Origin: Acidobacteriota bacterium
GTDB lineage: Bacteria; Acidobacteriota; Terriglobia; Terriglobales; Acidobacteriaceae
NCBI GenBank assembly: GCA_021819255.1
Contig: JAKART010000071.1
Location: 1 to 8,661, forward strand
Direction of reading: 5' to 3'
Length of the DNA stretch: 8,661 bases
Shown: positions 1 through 6,250 of the stretch, one piece after another
How positions within the stretch are numbered: the first letter of the stretch is position 1
Layout: each line of letters begins with the position of its first letter
Notes under the pieces: model-generated
Seen by the model: the letters and a program-made list of their open reading frames with translations, nothing else
Told to the model about the DNA's origin: nothing
Database searches by the model: none
Translations under genes and position numbers: made by a program

Positions 1-1340
1 GCCATCTGAGCAAACGTCCGCGCGGAATCTGGGCGCCGGAGTGCGGCTACCGCCCCTCCGGCCTGTGGTCCTATCCGATCCTGGAGAACAACGGATCCCC
101 GTTCGCCCCTGACTTTGAGCGCATCGGCATCGAGCAGGCTCTAGGCGAGTCCAACCTCGACTTCTTTTTCGTTGACGCCCATCTGGTAGAAGAGTCTGCC
201 CGCACCCACTCTCCGTACTACCTGCTTAATGGCCGGGTTGCCCGCCACAGCAAGCAACCGCTGCCCAACGGGGGCGGCCGACGCCTTTACCAGCCCTACT
301 TCGTCGATGGACCCTACGTCTCGGAACGCCGTGAGCGCCCCGTCAGCGCCTTCCCTCGCGATCCCGGCTCCGGCATTCAGGTCTGGTCCGGCGACGTCGG
401 ATACCCTGCCGACAGCCATTATCTCGACTTCCACAAGAAGCGCTGGCCGGGCGGCCATCGCTACTGGTCTGTGACCGGCGCCGGCGTGGATATTGCCGAA
501 AAACAGCCCTACAATCCCGCGCTGGCGGCGGAGAGGATCCAGTCCCATGCCGGCCACTTCGTCCAAATGGTCCGGGAGGCCCTACGTCCTGCCTGCAACG
601 GCCGCACCCCTCCCATCCTCTGCTCGCCCTTCGACGCGGAGCTCTTCGGCCACTGGTGGTTCGAGGGTCCGCGTTGGCTGGAAGCCACCGCCCGCGTCCT
701 GCACGACGACCCAATTGACATTCAGCTCATCTCCGGCTCCAACTATCTCGACCGCTTTCCGCCGGAAGACTTCATCCGAATGCGGGAAGGATCCTGGGGC
801 ACGGAAGGAGCCAACGCGGTCTGGATGAACTCCAGCACCGCATGGACCTATGCTCAGATTTACCCCGCCGAGATGGATCTCCGCGATCTCTGCAGCGGCA
901 CGCTATGGAAGGATGGGGGCATGGGCCTGCGCATCGCCAGGCAGCTCTGCCGCGAACTGCTCCTGATGGAATCCTCTGACTGGCAGTTTCTCATCACAAC
1001 GGGCGCGGCCAGGGACTACGCCGAACGTCGCTTTCGAACCCATCACGACTCCTTTGGCGAACTCAAATCCACCTGGCAGCACTTTGTCTCCCACCGTGCC
1101 ATCTCGCCGAAACAGGAGGCGCGGCTGGCCGCCATCGAAGATGCCGACAGCATCTTCGCCGAGATCGATCCCAGCCTCTGGTCTGCCGAATCAAGCCGAC
1201 CGGCAACTCAAGGGACCAGCAGTCCTCTTCCAACTCCGGCTTCTACTGGTCCAGCGGAGAACCCTGAGCAAGACCAGACGGCGGCCCCCGAAACAGCCTC
1301 CGCCCTCGACAAGACCCAGACTTCCAGCGCCGCACCATGA
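1..1340 (+). CDS. Glycoside hydrolase family 57 alpha-glucan branching enzyme (5' partial)
   Basis: This is the C-terminal part of a GH57 enzyme with DUF1957-type helices, probably a 1,4-alpha-glucan branching enzyme that makes alpha-1,6 branches in glycogen in the cytoplasm. The start lies left of the window; the reading frame begins at base 3. Reading from there, WAPECGYRP (bases 30-56) carries the GH57 nucleophile glutamate (codon 39-41). SPFDAELFGHWWFEG (about 624-668) carries the acid/base aspartate (codon 633-635). The later stretches around VWMNSSTAWTYAQIYPAE and SSDWQFLITTG match the helical C-terminal domain of branching enzymes rather than GH57 amylases. After about base 1190 the protein ends in a 48-residue Ser/Pro/Thr/Ala-rich tail not expected in the family core. 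The stop is TGA at 1338-1340. The next gene begins 33 bp downstream in the same frame, so they may be cotranscribed. Branching activity is inferred from motifs only; family membership is firm. Confidence 0.93.
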   Translation, partial: HLSKRPRGIWAPECGYRPSGLWSYPILENNGSPFAPDFERIGIEQALGESNLDFFFVDAHLVEESARTHSPYYLLNGRVARHSKQPLPNGGGRRLYQPYFVDGPYVSERRERPVSAFPRDPGSGIQVWSGDVGYPADSHYLDFHKKRWPGGHRYWSVTGAGVDIAEKQPYNPALAAERIQSHAGHFVQMVREALRPACNGRTPPILCSPFDAELFGHWWFEGPRWLEATARVLHDDPIDIQLISGSNYLDRFPPEDFIRMREGSWGTEGANAVWMNSSTAWTYAQIYPAEMDLRDLCSGTLWKDGGMGLRIARQLCRELLLMESSDWQFLITTGAARDYAERRFRTHHDSFGELKSTWQHFVSHRAISPKQEARLAAIEDADSIFAEIDPSLWSAESSRPATQGTSSPLPTPASTGPAENPEQDQTAAPETASALDKTQTSSAAP

Positions 1341-1373
1341 TGGTGACAGAGCCGGCCGCCTCACCCGCAGAAG

Positions 1374-2672
1374 ATGCAACCGACGCCATCGGCAGACCGC
1401 CAAGCAGATCCATGGAACTCCCACGGTGCCCGACTTGAATCAAAGATGAACTCTTCTCCCACTTCCAGCCAGTCGTTTCCGCCCGATTCCAGCGAATCTT
1501 CGAGCCTTCCTCCTCCCGCGCACTCGTGGCGGGCCGGAGCCGCATCCGTGCGCAGAGCGAAGGCCCGGCCCGCTTCTCCGGCCGCGCTCCATGCCGCCTC
1601 CCAACCTCTGCCTACGCTAGTCTCTCTGTCACCGGCCGGCGCCCGCGAAGACCGTTCTGTTGTTTGCAAGAAGAGATACTCCCCACTGGCGCTCTGGCAT
1701 CTGCTCTCTCTGGATGCGCCCACCGTCGCCTCCATTTGGACCCTCTTCATCGCCCGCTGTTCCCACGTGGAGCTTCCCTGGACCTCGCCTGCCGCCATGT
1801 TTCTCGCCGTCTGGATGATCTATGCCACCGATCGCCTCTTTGACGCTCGCCTGTTGGATCTTGGTCTCCCTGCGAACCTTCTGAGCGTCGGCCTTCTGGA
1901 GATGCGGGACCGGCACTACTTCCATCACCGTCACCGAACAGGCTTTCTGGTCGTCATCCTGCTCGCCAGCCTGGCGCTCACGCCTCTTCTTTGTTCTCTT
2001 GACCCCGGTTCCCTGTACCGCTACGCCGTCCTGGCCACACTGCTGGCGGCGTGGATGCTGATGATCCATGTCCGGCCCTTGCCTGCCTCCGCCAGAGACC
2101 GGCCGCGCCTTCGCCCTCTACCCAAAGAACTCGCCGTCGGCATCTTCTTTCCTGCCGCCATCTTCATCCCCACGCTGGCCCGTACCGTTCCCGCGCCACA
2201 GGCCGCTCATCTGCTGGGCCATGCAGCCATCTGGCTACGCCCCTCACTTCTGCCTTCAGCCATACTCCTGGCCTGCATCTGCACCCTGAACTGCCTCTAT
2301 CTCCACTGCTGGGAACACCCGTCTGCCGAAGACTCGATCTCCGCAGGAAAGCCTGATTTTGAGATTTGCCGCCGCTCGCTTCCATCCGCTACCCGCCTTT
2401 TACCCCACTGGAGCACACAATGGGGCCTCCACTATCTCCAGCCCTTTGCCTGGACCACCCTTGCTCTCTCGACCCTGATCGCAGTGGGCTGCCGCCGCTT
2501 TGGCTATCCCGGCATGCAGGCGACGGAGCTTCCCGCCTTGGCCTGCGCCCTCAGTGCTGCGGCACTGATCACGCTGGACCGCTTGCGCCGGAAACTCTCC
2601 CCGATCCACCTGCGCGGCGCTGCTGACCTGGTGCTTCTCACCCCTCTGCTGCTGCTTTCCTTGATGCGCTAG
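1374..2672 (+). CDS. UbiA-like multi-pass membrane protein
   Basis: This is an integral membrane protein of up to 432 residues. The first hydrophobic segment starts near residue 108 and several more follow to the C terminus. Signs of a UbiA-type prenyltransferase are an Asp-rich motif at residues 150-162 (YATDRLFDARLLD), a polar loop with KELAVG at 251-256, and a second acidic patch with D402 and D418 near the end. The canonical NDxxDxxxD is not intact, so the substrate and even the activity are uncertain. Residues 1-105 are a Pro/Ser/Ala-rich stretch with no fold visible. The real start may be ATG 1446 or later; neither 1374 nor 1446 has a clear Shine-Dalgarno. It follows the GH57 gene by 33 bp and precedes a UbiE-like methyltransferase, a pairing that would suit modification of a quinone or other isoprenoid lipid. 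That role is inference. Confidence 0.6.
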   Translation: MQPTPSADRQADPWNSHGARLESKMNSSPTSSQSFPPDSSESSSLPPPAHSWRAGAASVRRAKARPASPAALHAASQPLPTLVSLSPAGAREDRSVVCKKRYSPLALWHLLSLDAPTVASIWTLFIARCSHVELPWTSPAAMFLAVWMIYATDRLFDARLLDLGLPANLLSVGLLEMRDRHYFHHRHRTGFLVVILLASLALTPLLCSLDPGSLYRYAVLATLLAAWMLMIHVRPLPASARDRPRLRPLPKELAVGIFFPAAIFIPTLARTVPAPQAAHLLGHAAIWLRPSLLPSAILLACICTLNCLYLHCWEHPSAEDSISAGKPDFEICRRSLPSATRLLPHWSTQWGLHYLQPFAWTTLALSTLIAVGCRRFGYPGMQATELPALACALSAAALITLDRLRRKLSPIHLRGAADLVLLTPLLLLSLMR

Positions 2673-2673
2673 A

Positions 2674-2783
2674 ACCATTTTCCCTGAAGGTGTAAGCAAG
2701 GGGAACGACTCCTGTGGGCGTTTTCCTCAATGAAAACGCCACTGAACGCCCGCTTCCGTACACCCATCATCAGGGAAAATGGT
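2674..2783. repeat. 110-bp element with 14-bp perfect inverted ends
   Basis: The bases ACCATTTTCCCTGA (2674-2687) return as their exact reverse complement TCAGGGAAAATGGT (2770-2783). After one mismatch the arms can pair for about four more positions (2689-2692 with 2765-2768, one G-U). A second, independent hairpin is nested inside (2717-2740). The element starts 2 bp after the stop codon of the UbiA-like gene and ends 67 bp before the methyltransferase start. It could be a small non-autonomous mobile element (MITE or REP-like), or a structured RNA acting as a processing site or attenuator within the operon. No target-site duplication is obvious. Confidence 0.65.
2717..2740. other. Nested stem-loop, 9-bp stem with 6-base loop
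   Basis: GGCGTTTTC (2717-2725) pairs perfectly with GAAAACGCC (2732-2740) around the loop CTCAAT. It lies within the larger inverted repeat at 2674-2783. No run of T follows, so it is not a standard intrinsic terminator, although it could slow polymerase or protect the upstream mRNA end. Confidence 0.6.
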
Positions 2784-2850
2784 CTAAAGTCTGCCGCACA
2801 AGCTTCCCCGCCCAAACCGCTGCGCAGCAAAGACCTCCCAGGCCCGCGCC

Positions 2851-3567
2851 ATGACCTCCGCTTCCTCGCCCAGCTTCAACCGCATCGCCCGCATCTACCG
2901 CTGGGCCGAGTACCTCACCCTGGGTCCGCTTCTGCAGAGAACCCGCACCCACTTCCTCGCCGACCTGCCCGCGCTGCAACCCGCCCTGAAGATCGAACCC
3001 GGCACCGCTCTGGTTCTGGGCGACGGCGACGGCCGCTTTCTGGCCAGACTGCTCGCCCAGCAGACCCGGCTCCAGGCCGTAGCGATTGACTCCAGTGACG
3101 CCATGCTCGGTCTGCTGCGCCACCGCTGCCGGCTCTACAGCGATCGTCTTCAGACCCACCAGGTCTCGGCTGTGGAGTTCTTCGATCAAGGCCAGTGGAA
3201 AGGCTGCGCGGATCTGATCGTCACCCACTTCTTCCTGGATTGCCTGACCCAACCAGAACTGGATCGCCTGGCAAACCGTATGGCCGCCCACACGCGCCCC
3301 GGCGCTCTCTGGCTGCTCTCCGACTTCGCCATCCCCTCCCACCCGTGGCTGGCCCCGCTCGCGGCTCTCTATATCCGGCTGCTCTACCTCGCCTTCAGGG
3401 TCCTCACCGGCCTCCGCGTCACCCACCTCCCTGATCGAGCCTCCGCACTCTCCGCCGCAGGCTTCCACCGCATCGCTCGGCACAGCCTCCTATGCGGCCT
3501 GCTCTATACGGAGATATGGCAGCGGGACGAGTCTGCTTACGCTGTCAAGGACGGGAACGGTCTGTAA
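2851..3567 (+). CDS. Class I SAM-dependent methyltransferase, UbiE/COQ5-like
   Basis: This 238-residue soluble methyltransferase has the Rossmann-type order of motifs. Motif I is ALVLGDGDGRFL (residues 53-64), where the glycine-rich loop binds S-adenosylmethionine. Motif II ends in the acidic D80 (AVAIDSS) that usually contacts the ribose. D121 in DLIVTHFFLD fits motif IV. The N terminus (SFNRIARIYRWAEYLTLGP) is the small helical cap seen in UbiE-like enzymes. A hydrophobic stretch at about residues 164-190 could form a membrane-facing surface, consistent with a lipid-like substrate. The start at 2851 gives the conventional N terminus, though its ribosome-binding site is weak. The UbiA-like gene upstream suggests joint action on an isoprenoid compound. 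Substrate unknown. Confidence 0.82.
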   Translation: MTSASSPSFNRIARIYRWAEYLTLGPLLQRTRTHFLADLPALQPALKIEPGTALVLGDGDGRFLARLLAQQTRLQAVAIDSSDAMLGLLRHRCRLYSDRLQTHQVSAVEFFDQGQWKGCADLIVTHFFLDCLTQPELDRLANRMAAHTRPGALWLLSDFAIPSHPWLAPLAALYIRLLYLAFRVLTGLRVTHLPDRASALSAAGFHRIARHSLLCGLLYTEIWQRDESAYAVKDGNGL

Positions 3568-3577
3568 GCCGCAACGC

Positions 3578-3603
3578 AAATGCTCTCGCCAGCCAGGGCA
3601 TTT
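3578..3603 (+). terminator. Weak hairpin after the methyltransferase gene
   Basis: AAATGCTC (3578-3585) pairs with GGGCATTT (3596-3603) around a 10-base loop, with one G-U pair, 10 bp after the methyltransferase stop. Only three T residues close the stem, so a Rho-independent terminator is possible but weak. It sits between convergent transcription units, where a terminator would be expected. The remainder of 3568-3723 shows no gene that I can support. Confidence 0.3.
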
Positions 3604-3723
3604 ACCTTACACGAAGGCAGTTCAGACGCAGGAAGCGAGAAGCAAGCCGAGTCCTTGAGTAGACCGCAGAACTGAAGCGAGTCCTCCGGGCTGAATCCTG
3701 GCCTAGCCTTTCGATAGCCACAA

Positions 3724-3933
3724 TCAAGACTGCGGGATCCCTCGGTCTTCCAGGATCCTTTGAGCGATGCCAATCAGCCTGCCCCACCCGTCCTGATCTT
3801 GGTTCTTTGTCGTATACAGGCACTCTTGCGCCAACTGCCAAAGCTTCTTGGCCTCTTCAGGCGGAGCATTCTGCATCATGTGTTCCCAATGCTTTTCAGA
3901 GGGAACATTTTCGACCTGTTCTAGCGGAACCAT
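3724..3933 (-). CDS. Small acidic hypothetical protein, 69 aa
   Basis: I do not recognise this protein. From ATG at 3933 it is 69 residues, hydrophilic, with two likely helices (around residues 13-38 and 47-64) and three tryptophans. The start is chosen because GGAGG (minus strand, 3941-3945) stands 7 bases before it, the best ribosome-binding site in this cluster. The same frame stays open to an ATG at 3999, which would give 91 residues but lacks a comparable site. It is the last of three closely packed minus-strand ORFs and overlaps the middle one by 13 bp, which favours translational coupling. It ends convergently with the methyltransferase gene, 156 bp away. No domain or function is claimed. 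Confidence 0.6.
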   Translation of the reverse strand: MVPLEQVENVPSEKHWEHMMQNAPPEEAKKLWQLAQECLYTTKNQDQDGWGRLIGIAQRILEDRGIPQS

Positions 3934-4067
3934 AGCGAAACCTCCGTCGGGCTTTTGCCGGTGAACATGATCGCTGCGGGCGAGCTCGTTGACGGGCATT
4001 TCGGCACCCCGCCAACATTCGGTTCACTCCGATAGCCATCAATTTTGAGCGCATCGTTCGCAGCCAT
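3921..4067 (-). CDS. Possible 48-aa small protein, middle of minus-strand cluster
   Basis: This short ORF opens at ATG 4067 and ends with TAG at 3921-3923. AGGTG lies 5 bases before the ATG, and the stop codon of the preceding gene (TGA, 4074-4072) is embedded in the same few bases, leaving a 4-base gap. Its end overlaps the start of the 69-aa gene by 13 bp. The product begins MAANDALKIDGYRSEP, has one cysteine and no recognisable domain. The case for it is arrangement rather than similarity. It competes with the alternative that the downstream frame starts at 3999 and this ORF is not translated, because the two readings cover the same bases from 3934 to 3999. Confidence 0.35.
   Translation of the reverse strand: MAANDALKIDGYRSEPNVGGVPKCPSTSSPAAIMFTGKSPTEVSLWFR
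3941..3945 (-). promoter_or_regulatory. Strong Shine-Dalgarno deciding the 3933 start
   Basis: Read on the minus strand this is GGAGG, followed by TTTCGCT and ATG at 3933, a 7-base spacing. It lies inside the coding frame of the 48-codon ORF, so ribosomes finishing that ORF at 3921-3923 would pass it just before reinitiating. Confidence 0.6.
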
Positions 4068-4071
4068 GGGA

Positions 4072-4338
4072 TCACCTGTTCCCTTTGAGGCATTGGCTCA
4101 GGGAATCCACGCCACACTCCCGGAGCAGTCTGCTTAGCTTCATATCAACTCGGCTGCCCTCGGCAAGATCTCTCCCGCAGGCACCCCGCAGAGTGCGGAC
4201 CAGGGTGTTGCCGTGTTTCCGGTCGATCTCGCCGTTGGCGATCCGCCACCGTCCATCCGGATTGAAACTGTGCTCCATCGGTCTCAAAGCCTCCATCCTC
4301 CACAAAACGGACATTAATGGATAACATATCCATATCAT
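4072..4338 (-). CDS. Small conserved-looking hypothetical protein, up to 88 aa
   Basis: This is a small basic soluble protein. Its core GEIDRKHGNTLVRTLR, followed by a Leu-rich helix and an ending near LSQCL, resembles from memory small proteins of unknown function in soil bacteria that share an ISRKHGNTLI-type motif; no function is known to me. ATG 4338 has AAGG 7 bases upstream. In-frame ATGs at 4314, 4296 and 4278 would remove up to 20 residues that look unlike the core (the N-terminal part is MIWICYPLM), so a shorter form is quite possible. It heads the minus-strand trio, diverging from the XRE-protease operon. The gap between the two genes is 126 bp. Confidence 0.6.
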   Translation of the reverse strand: MIWICYPLMSVLWRMEALRPMEHSFNPDGRWRIANGEIDRKHGNTLVRTLRGACGRDLAEGSRVDMKLSRLLRECGVDSLSQCLKGNR

Positions 4339-4357
4339 GTCTCCACCTTCAGGTCAA
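4329..4357 (-). promoter_or_regulatory. Possible sigma70-like promoter for the minus-strand trio
   Basis: On the minus strand TTGACC (4352-4357) is followed 17 bases later by TATGGA (4329-4334). The -35 is good and the -10 poor. If used, transcription would begin near 4322, inside the longest reading of the first gene, which would then have to start at 4314 or later. That conflict keeps confidence low. Confidence 0.25.
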
Positions 4358-4374
4358 CTTAAATCGGACATCTA

Positions 4375-4403
4375 TGGAAAAAACAGCCGTCGTTCGTCAT
4401 AAT
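4375..4403 (+). promoter_or_regulatory. Likely promoter of the XRE-protease/PIN operon
   Basis: TGGAAA (4375-4380) and CATAAT (4398-4403) are separated by exactly 17 bases, matching sigma70 consensus at 4 and 5 of 6 positions. A start near 4410 gives a leader of about 55-80 bases. A 7-bp inverted pair, GCCGTCG (4386-4392) and CGACGGC (4437-4443), brackets the -10 and start site and could be an operator for the XRE domain encoded downstream. The operator idea is inference. Confidence 0.45.
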
Positions 4404-4464
4404 AGAGCAAAGGGAGTGGGGGATTGATCTTCAAGCCGACGGCAGCATACGTCTCGAAGGCAAA

Positions 4465-5727
4465 ATGATCCCGAAAGCGAAGGGAGTTGTCATGCTCAAC
4501 GCGGTGCAGCTTGGAAGCAATCTACGCGCCGCCCGCGAGCGGCGCGGACTCAGCCAGCAAGAGGTAGGAGATTCCCTCAAACTTCCCAGGACTGCTGTGA
4601 CCAACATCGAGTCCGGCGGCCGAGAGGTATCCACCCTGGAGCTGACGCGGCTGGCGACCCTATATCGAGTTTCTCCGTCCTCCTTGCTGGAAGCGAATTT
4701 GGGGGAAGATGCCTCGGTGGTGCTCCTGCGCGCTTTGGAGCGGGCCAGCGTTTCGGATGAAGCCGCGCGCGCTATCGAGGCTGTTCGAGGTCTCTTTCGT
4801 GAAGGCGCCACTCTGCGCCGGGTGCTCGGATGGGAGTTAGACGAGGGGCTTCCAAGCTATGCCTCCAGGATCCCCTCCCCCGCCGAAGCGATTCGTCAGG
4901 GGGAGACCGTCGCACGCGAGGAGCGTCGCCGTCTGGGTCTCGGCAATGCGGCAATCGGCAACATTGCCAACACGCTCAGTGGACAAGGGATCTGGGTAGC
5001 CGCCTGCACTCTCCCCGACGAGATCTCCGGTGTCTTCCTCAGTGACAAAGATGATGGGTTGGCCGTTATAGTCAACGGTAGCCATACTCATGTGCGGGCA
5101 CGCCGCCGCTTTTCGTTTGCTCATGAATATGGTCACGCACTCTTTGACCGAGGCGAAGCCGTGAGGCTGACGCAACAGAGCAATTCCAGCGAACTTGTTG
5201 AGAAGCGTGCCAACGCCTTTGCCGCGGCATTTCTCCTGCCGGCAAGCGGAGTGGAAGACCGGCTTCGACAACTCGATAAGGGGCGACCCAGCCGGCAAGC
5301 ACAGATCGTCTATGACGTGGCGACGAATCGCCAGAGCGAAGTGGAAATTCGCCCCCGTCCGGGCTCCCAGTCCATCACCTATCAGGACGTGGCCATCCTG
5401 GCCCGGCACTTCGGCGTTAGCTACGAGGCTGCTGTCTGGCGATTAAAGAGCCTTAATCATCTGGGACCCGCGGAGACCAACTCTCTTATTGAGCAGAAGG
5501 ACTCCGGAAATGCACTCACGAGGCTTCTAAAACTCCAGCCACAGGACGAAGCCGAAATCCCGGAGGAAGAACGAGAGCAGGAGTTGAGAAGTCAGCTTAC
5601 CTGGCTTGGAGTGGAGGCATATCGCCGCGAGGAGATCTCACAAGGAAGGCTTCGTGAGCTGGCAGGTAAGCTCAACCTCCCCGCTCAGGAGTTGATCGAA
5701 CTCGCCGAAGCGGCCAGAGAAAAGTAA
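4465..5727 (+). CDS. XRE-HTH / ImmA-IrrE (M78) zinc-peptidase regulator
   Basis: The product is a 420-residue multidomain regulator. Residues 16-70 form an XRE/Cro-type helix-turn-helix (LRAARERRGLSQQEVGDSL, then TAVTNIESG). Residues about 140-275 form an ImmA/IrrE (M78, COG2856) metallopeptidase. Its zinc motif is H220-E-Y-G-H224, with E246 in EKRANAFAAAFLLP as the likely third ligand, so it looks catalytically intact. Residues 306-333 look like the winged helix common after this domain. The last 50 residues (374-420) resemble a UPF0175 antitoxin. Family members bind DNA and cleave repressors or antitoxins. The start could equally be ATG 4492, which has AAGGGAG 5 bases upstream and puts the HTH near the N terminus as usual; ATG 4465 has GAAGG at 4 bases. 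The PIN gene follows after 13 bp, which implies one operon and a toxin-antitoxin-like role. Confidence 0.88.
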   Translation: MIPKAKGVVMLNAVQLGSNLRAARERRGLSQQEVGDSLKLPRTAVTNIESGGREVSTLELTRLATLYRVSPSSLLEANLGEDASVVLLRALERASVSDEAARAIEAVRGLFREGATLRRVLGWELDEGLPSYASRIPSPAEAIRQGETVAREERRRLGLGNAAIGNIANTLSGQGIWVAACTLPDEISGVFLSDKDDGLAVIVNGSHTHVRARRRFSFAHEYGHALFDRGEAVRLTQQSNSSELVEKRANAFAAAFLLPASGVEDRLRQLDKGRPSRQAQIVYDVATNRQSEVEIRPRPGSQSITYQDVAILARHFGVSYEAAVWRLKSLNHLGPAETNSLIEQKDSGNALTRLLKLQPQDEAEIPEEEREQELRSQLTWLGVEAYRREEISQGRLRELAGKLNLPAQELIELAEAAREK

Positions 5728-5740
5728 TGGGAGTTCACGG

Positions 5741-6250
5741 ATGAGATCTGCAATCGTCGTGGCGGATACATCCGTTCTCATCAATTTCCTCCGCATCGAT
5801 CGAATGGACTTGATTGGCAAACACCCGCAGCAGTTTCTTGCAACTGACCACGTAGAAGCAGAGATCACGGGCGATTACCCCGAACAGAGGATTCGCTACC
5901 GGAACGCGGTGGCCTCCGGCTTCCTTGATACTTGCTCCGTCGCCGATCCGGAAGAGGTGGAGATCTTTCTGCGCTTACGCCCTGGGGAACGTCTCGGCGC
6001 AGGAGAATGTTCGGCGCTCGCCGTAGCGATCCACGGGAGATTTTCCATCGCTATCGACGATAGCCGGGCTGTGAGGCGCGCGATCCGCGAGGTCGGCGCC
6101 AAACTGGAAGTTGTAAAGACCGTCGATGTGATGGTTGCTCTCCTGCGAGCCGGCTTGCTTGATATCGCTGCTGCCGATCGCATCAAGGACGCTTGGGCGC
6201 GAGATCACAGGTTTCGACTCAAATGCGCTTCATTTCAGGAACTACTCTGA
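5741..6250 (+). CDS. PIN-domain protein, DUF3368-like, probable RNase toxin
   Basis: This is a 169-residue PIN-fold protein, about the length of DUF3368 toxins. The acidic metal-binding residues expected of a PIN nuclease are visible: D9 in VVADTSVLINFL, E39 or E41 in HVEAEI, E89 in GAGECSALAVA, and D106/D107 in AIDDSRAVRRA. The DD-x-R-A-x-R signature and the later strand (VVKTVDVMVALLRAGLL) are typical of the DUF3368 branch. PIN toxins usually cleave tRNA, rRNA or mRNA when freed from their antitoxin; the target here is unknown. GGGAG 7 bases before the ATG supports the start. The gene is 13 bp after the XRE-M78 gene and probably translationally linked to it. It meets the minus-strand gene tail to tail with a 32-bp overlap. 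Confidence 0.87.
   Translation: MRSAIVVADTSVLINFLRIDRMDLIGKHPQQFLATDHVEAEITGDYPEQRIRYRNAVASGFLDTCSVADPEEVEIFLRLRPGERLGAGECSALAVAIHGRFSIAIDDSRAVRRAIREVGAKLEVVKTVDVMVALLRAGLLDIAAADRIKDAWARDHRFRLKCASFQELL

Noticed and set aside
1361..1798. 145-codon minus-strand ORF over the GH57/UbiA junction
   Set aside because: It is antisense to a better supported gene, has low-complexity composition, no recognisable motif and no ribosome-binding site that stands out.
2770..3483. 237-codon minus-strand ORF opposite the methyltransferase
   Set aside because: It mirrors the methyltransferase codons in GC-rich DNA. The plus-strand frame has clear SAM-binding motifs, while this one has only Gly/Glu/Val-rich filler.
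3634..3690. Short repeated GAAGCGAG / CGAGTCCT words
   Set aside because: There are only two or three imperfect copies with uneven spacing. This is not a CRISPR array or an iteron set.
3537..3841. Minus-strand frames after the methyltransferase stop
   Set aside because: Their composition is Ser/Cys-rich and irregular, they overlap the ends of both neighbours, and I could tie them to no family.
4374..4427. 17-codon ORF before the XRE-protease gene
   Set aside because: It begins inside the predicted promoter -35 and so would not be on the transcript. It is too short to support.
4837..5409. 190-codon minus-strand ORF inside the XRE-protease gene
   Set aside because: The plus-strand frame carries the HEYGH motif and family features, so the antisense frame is a shadow.
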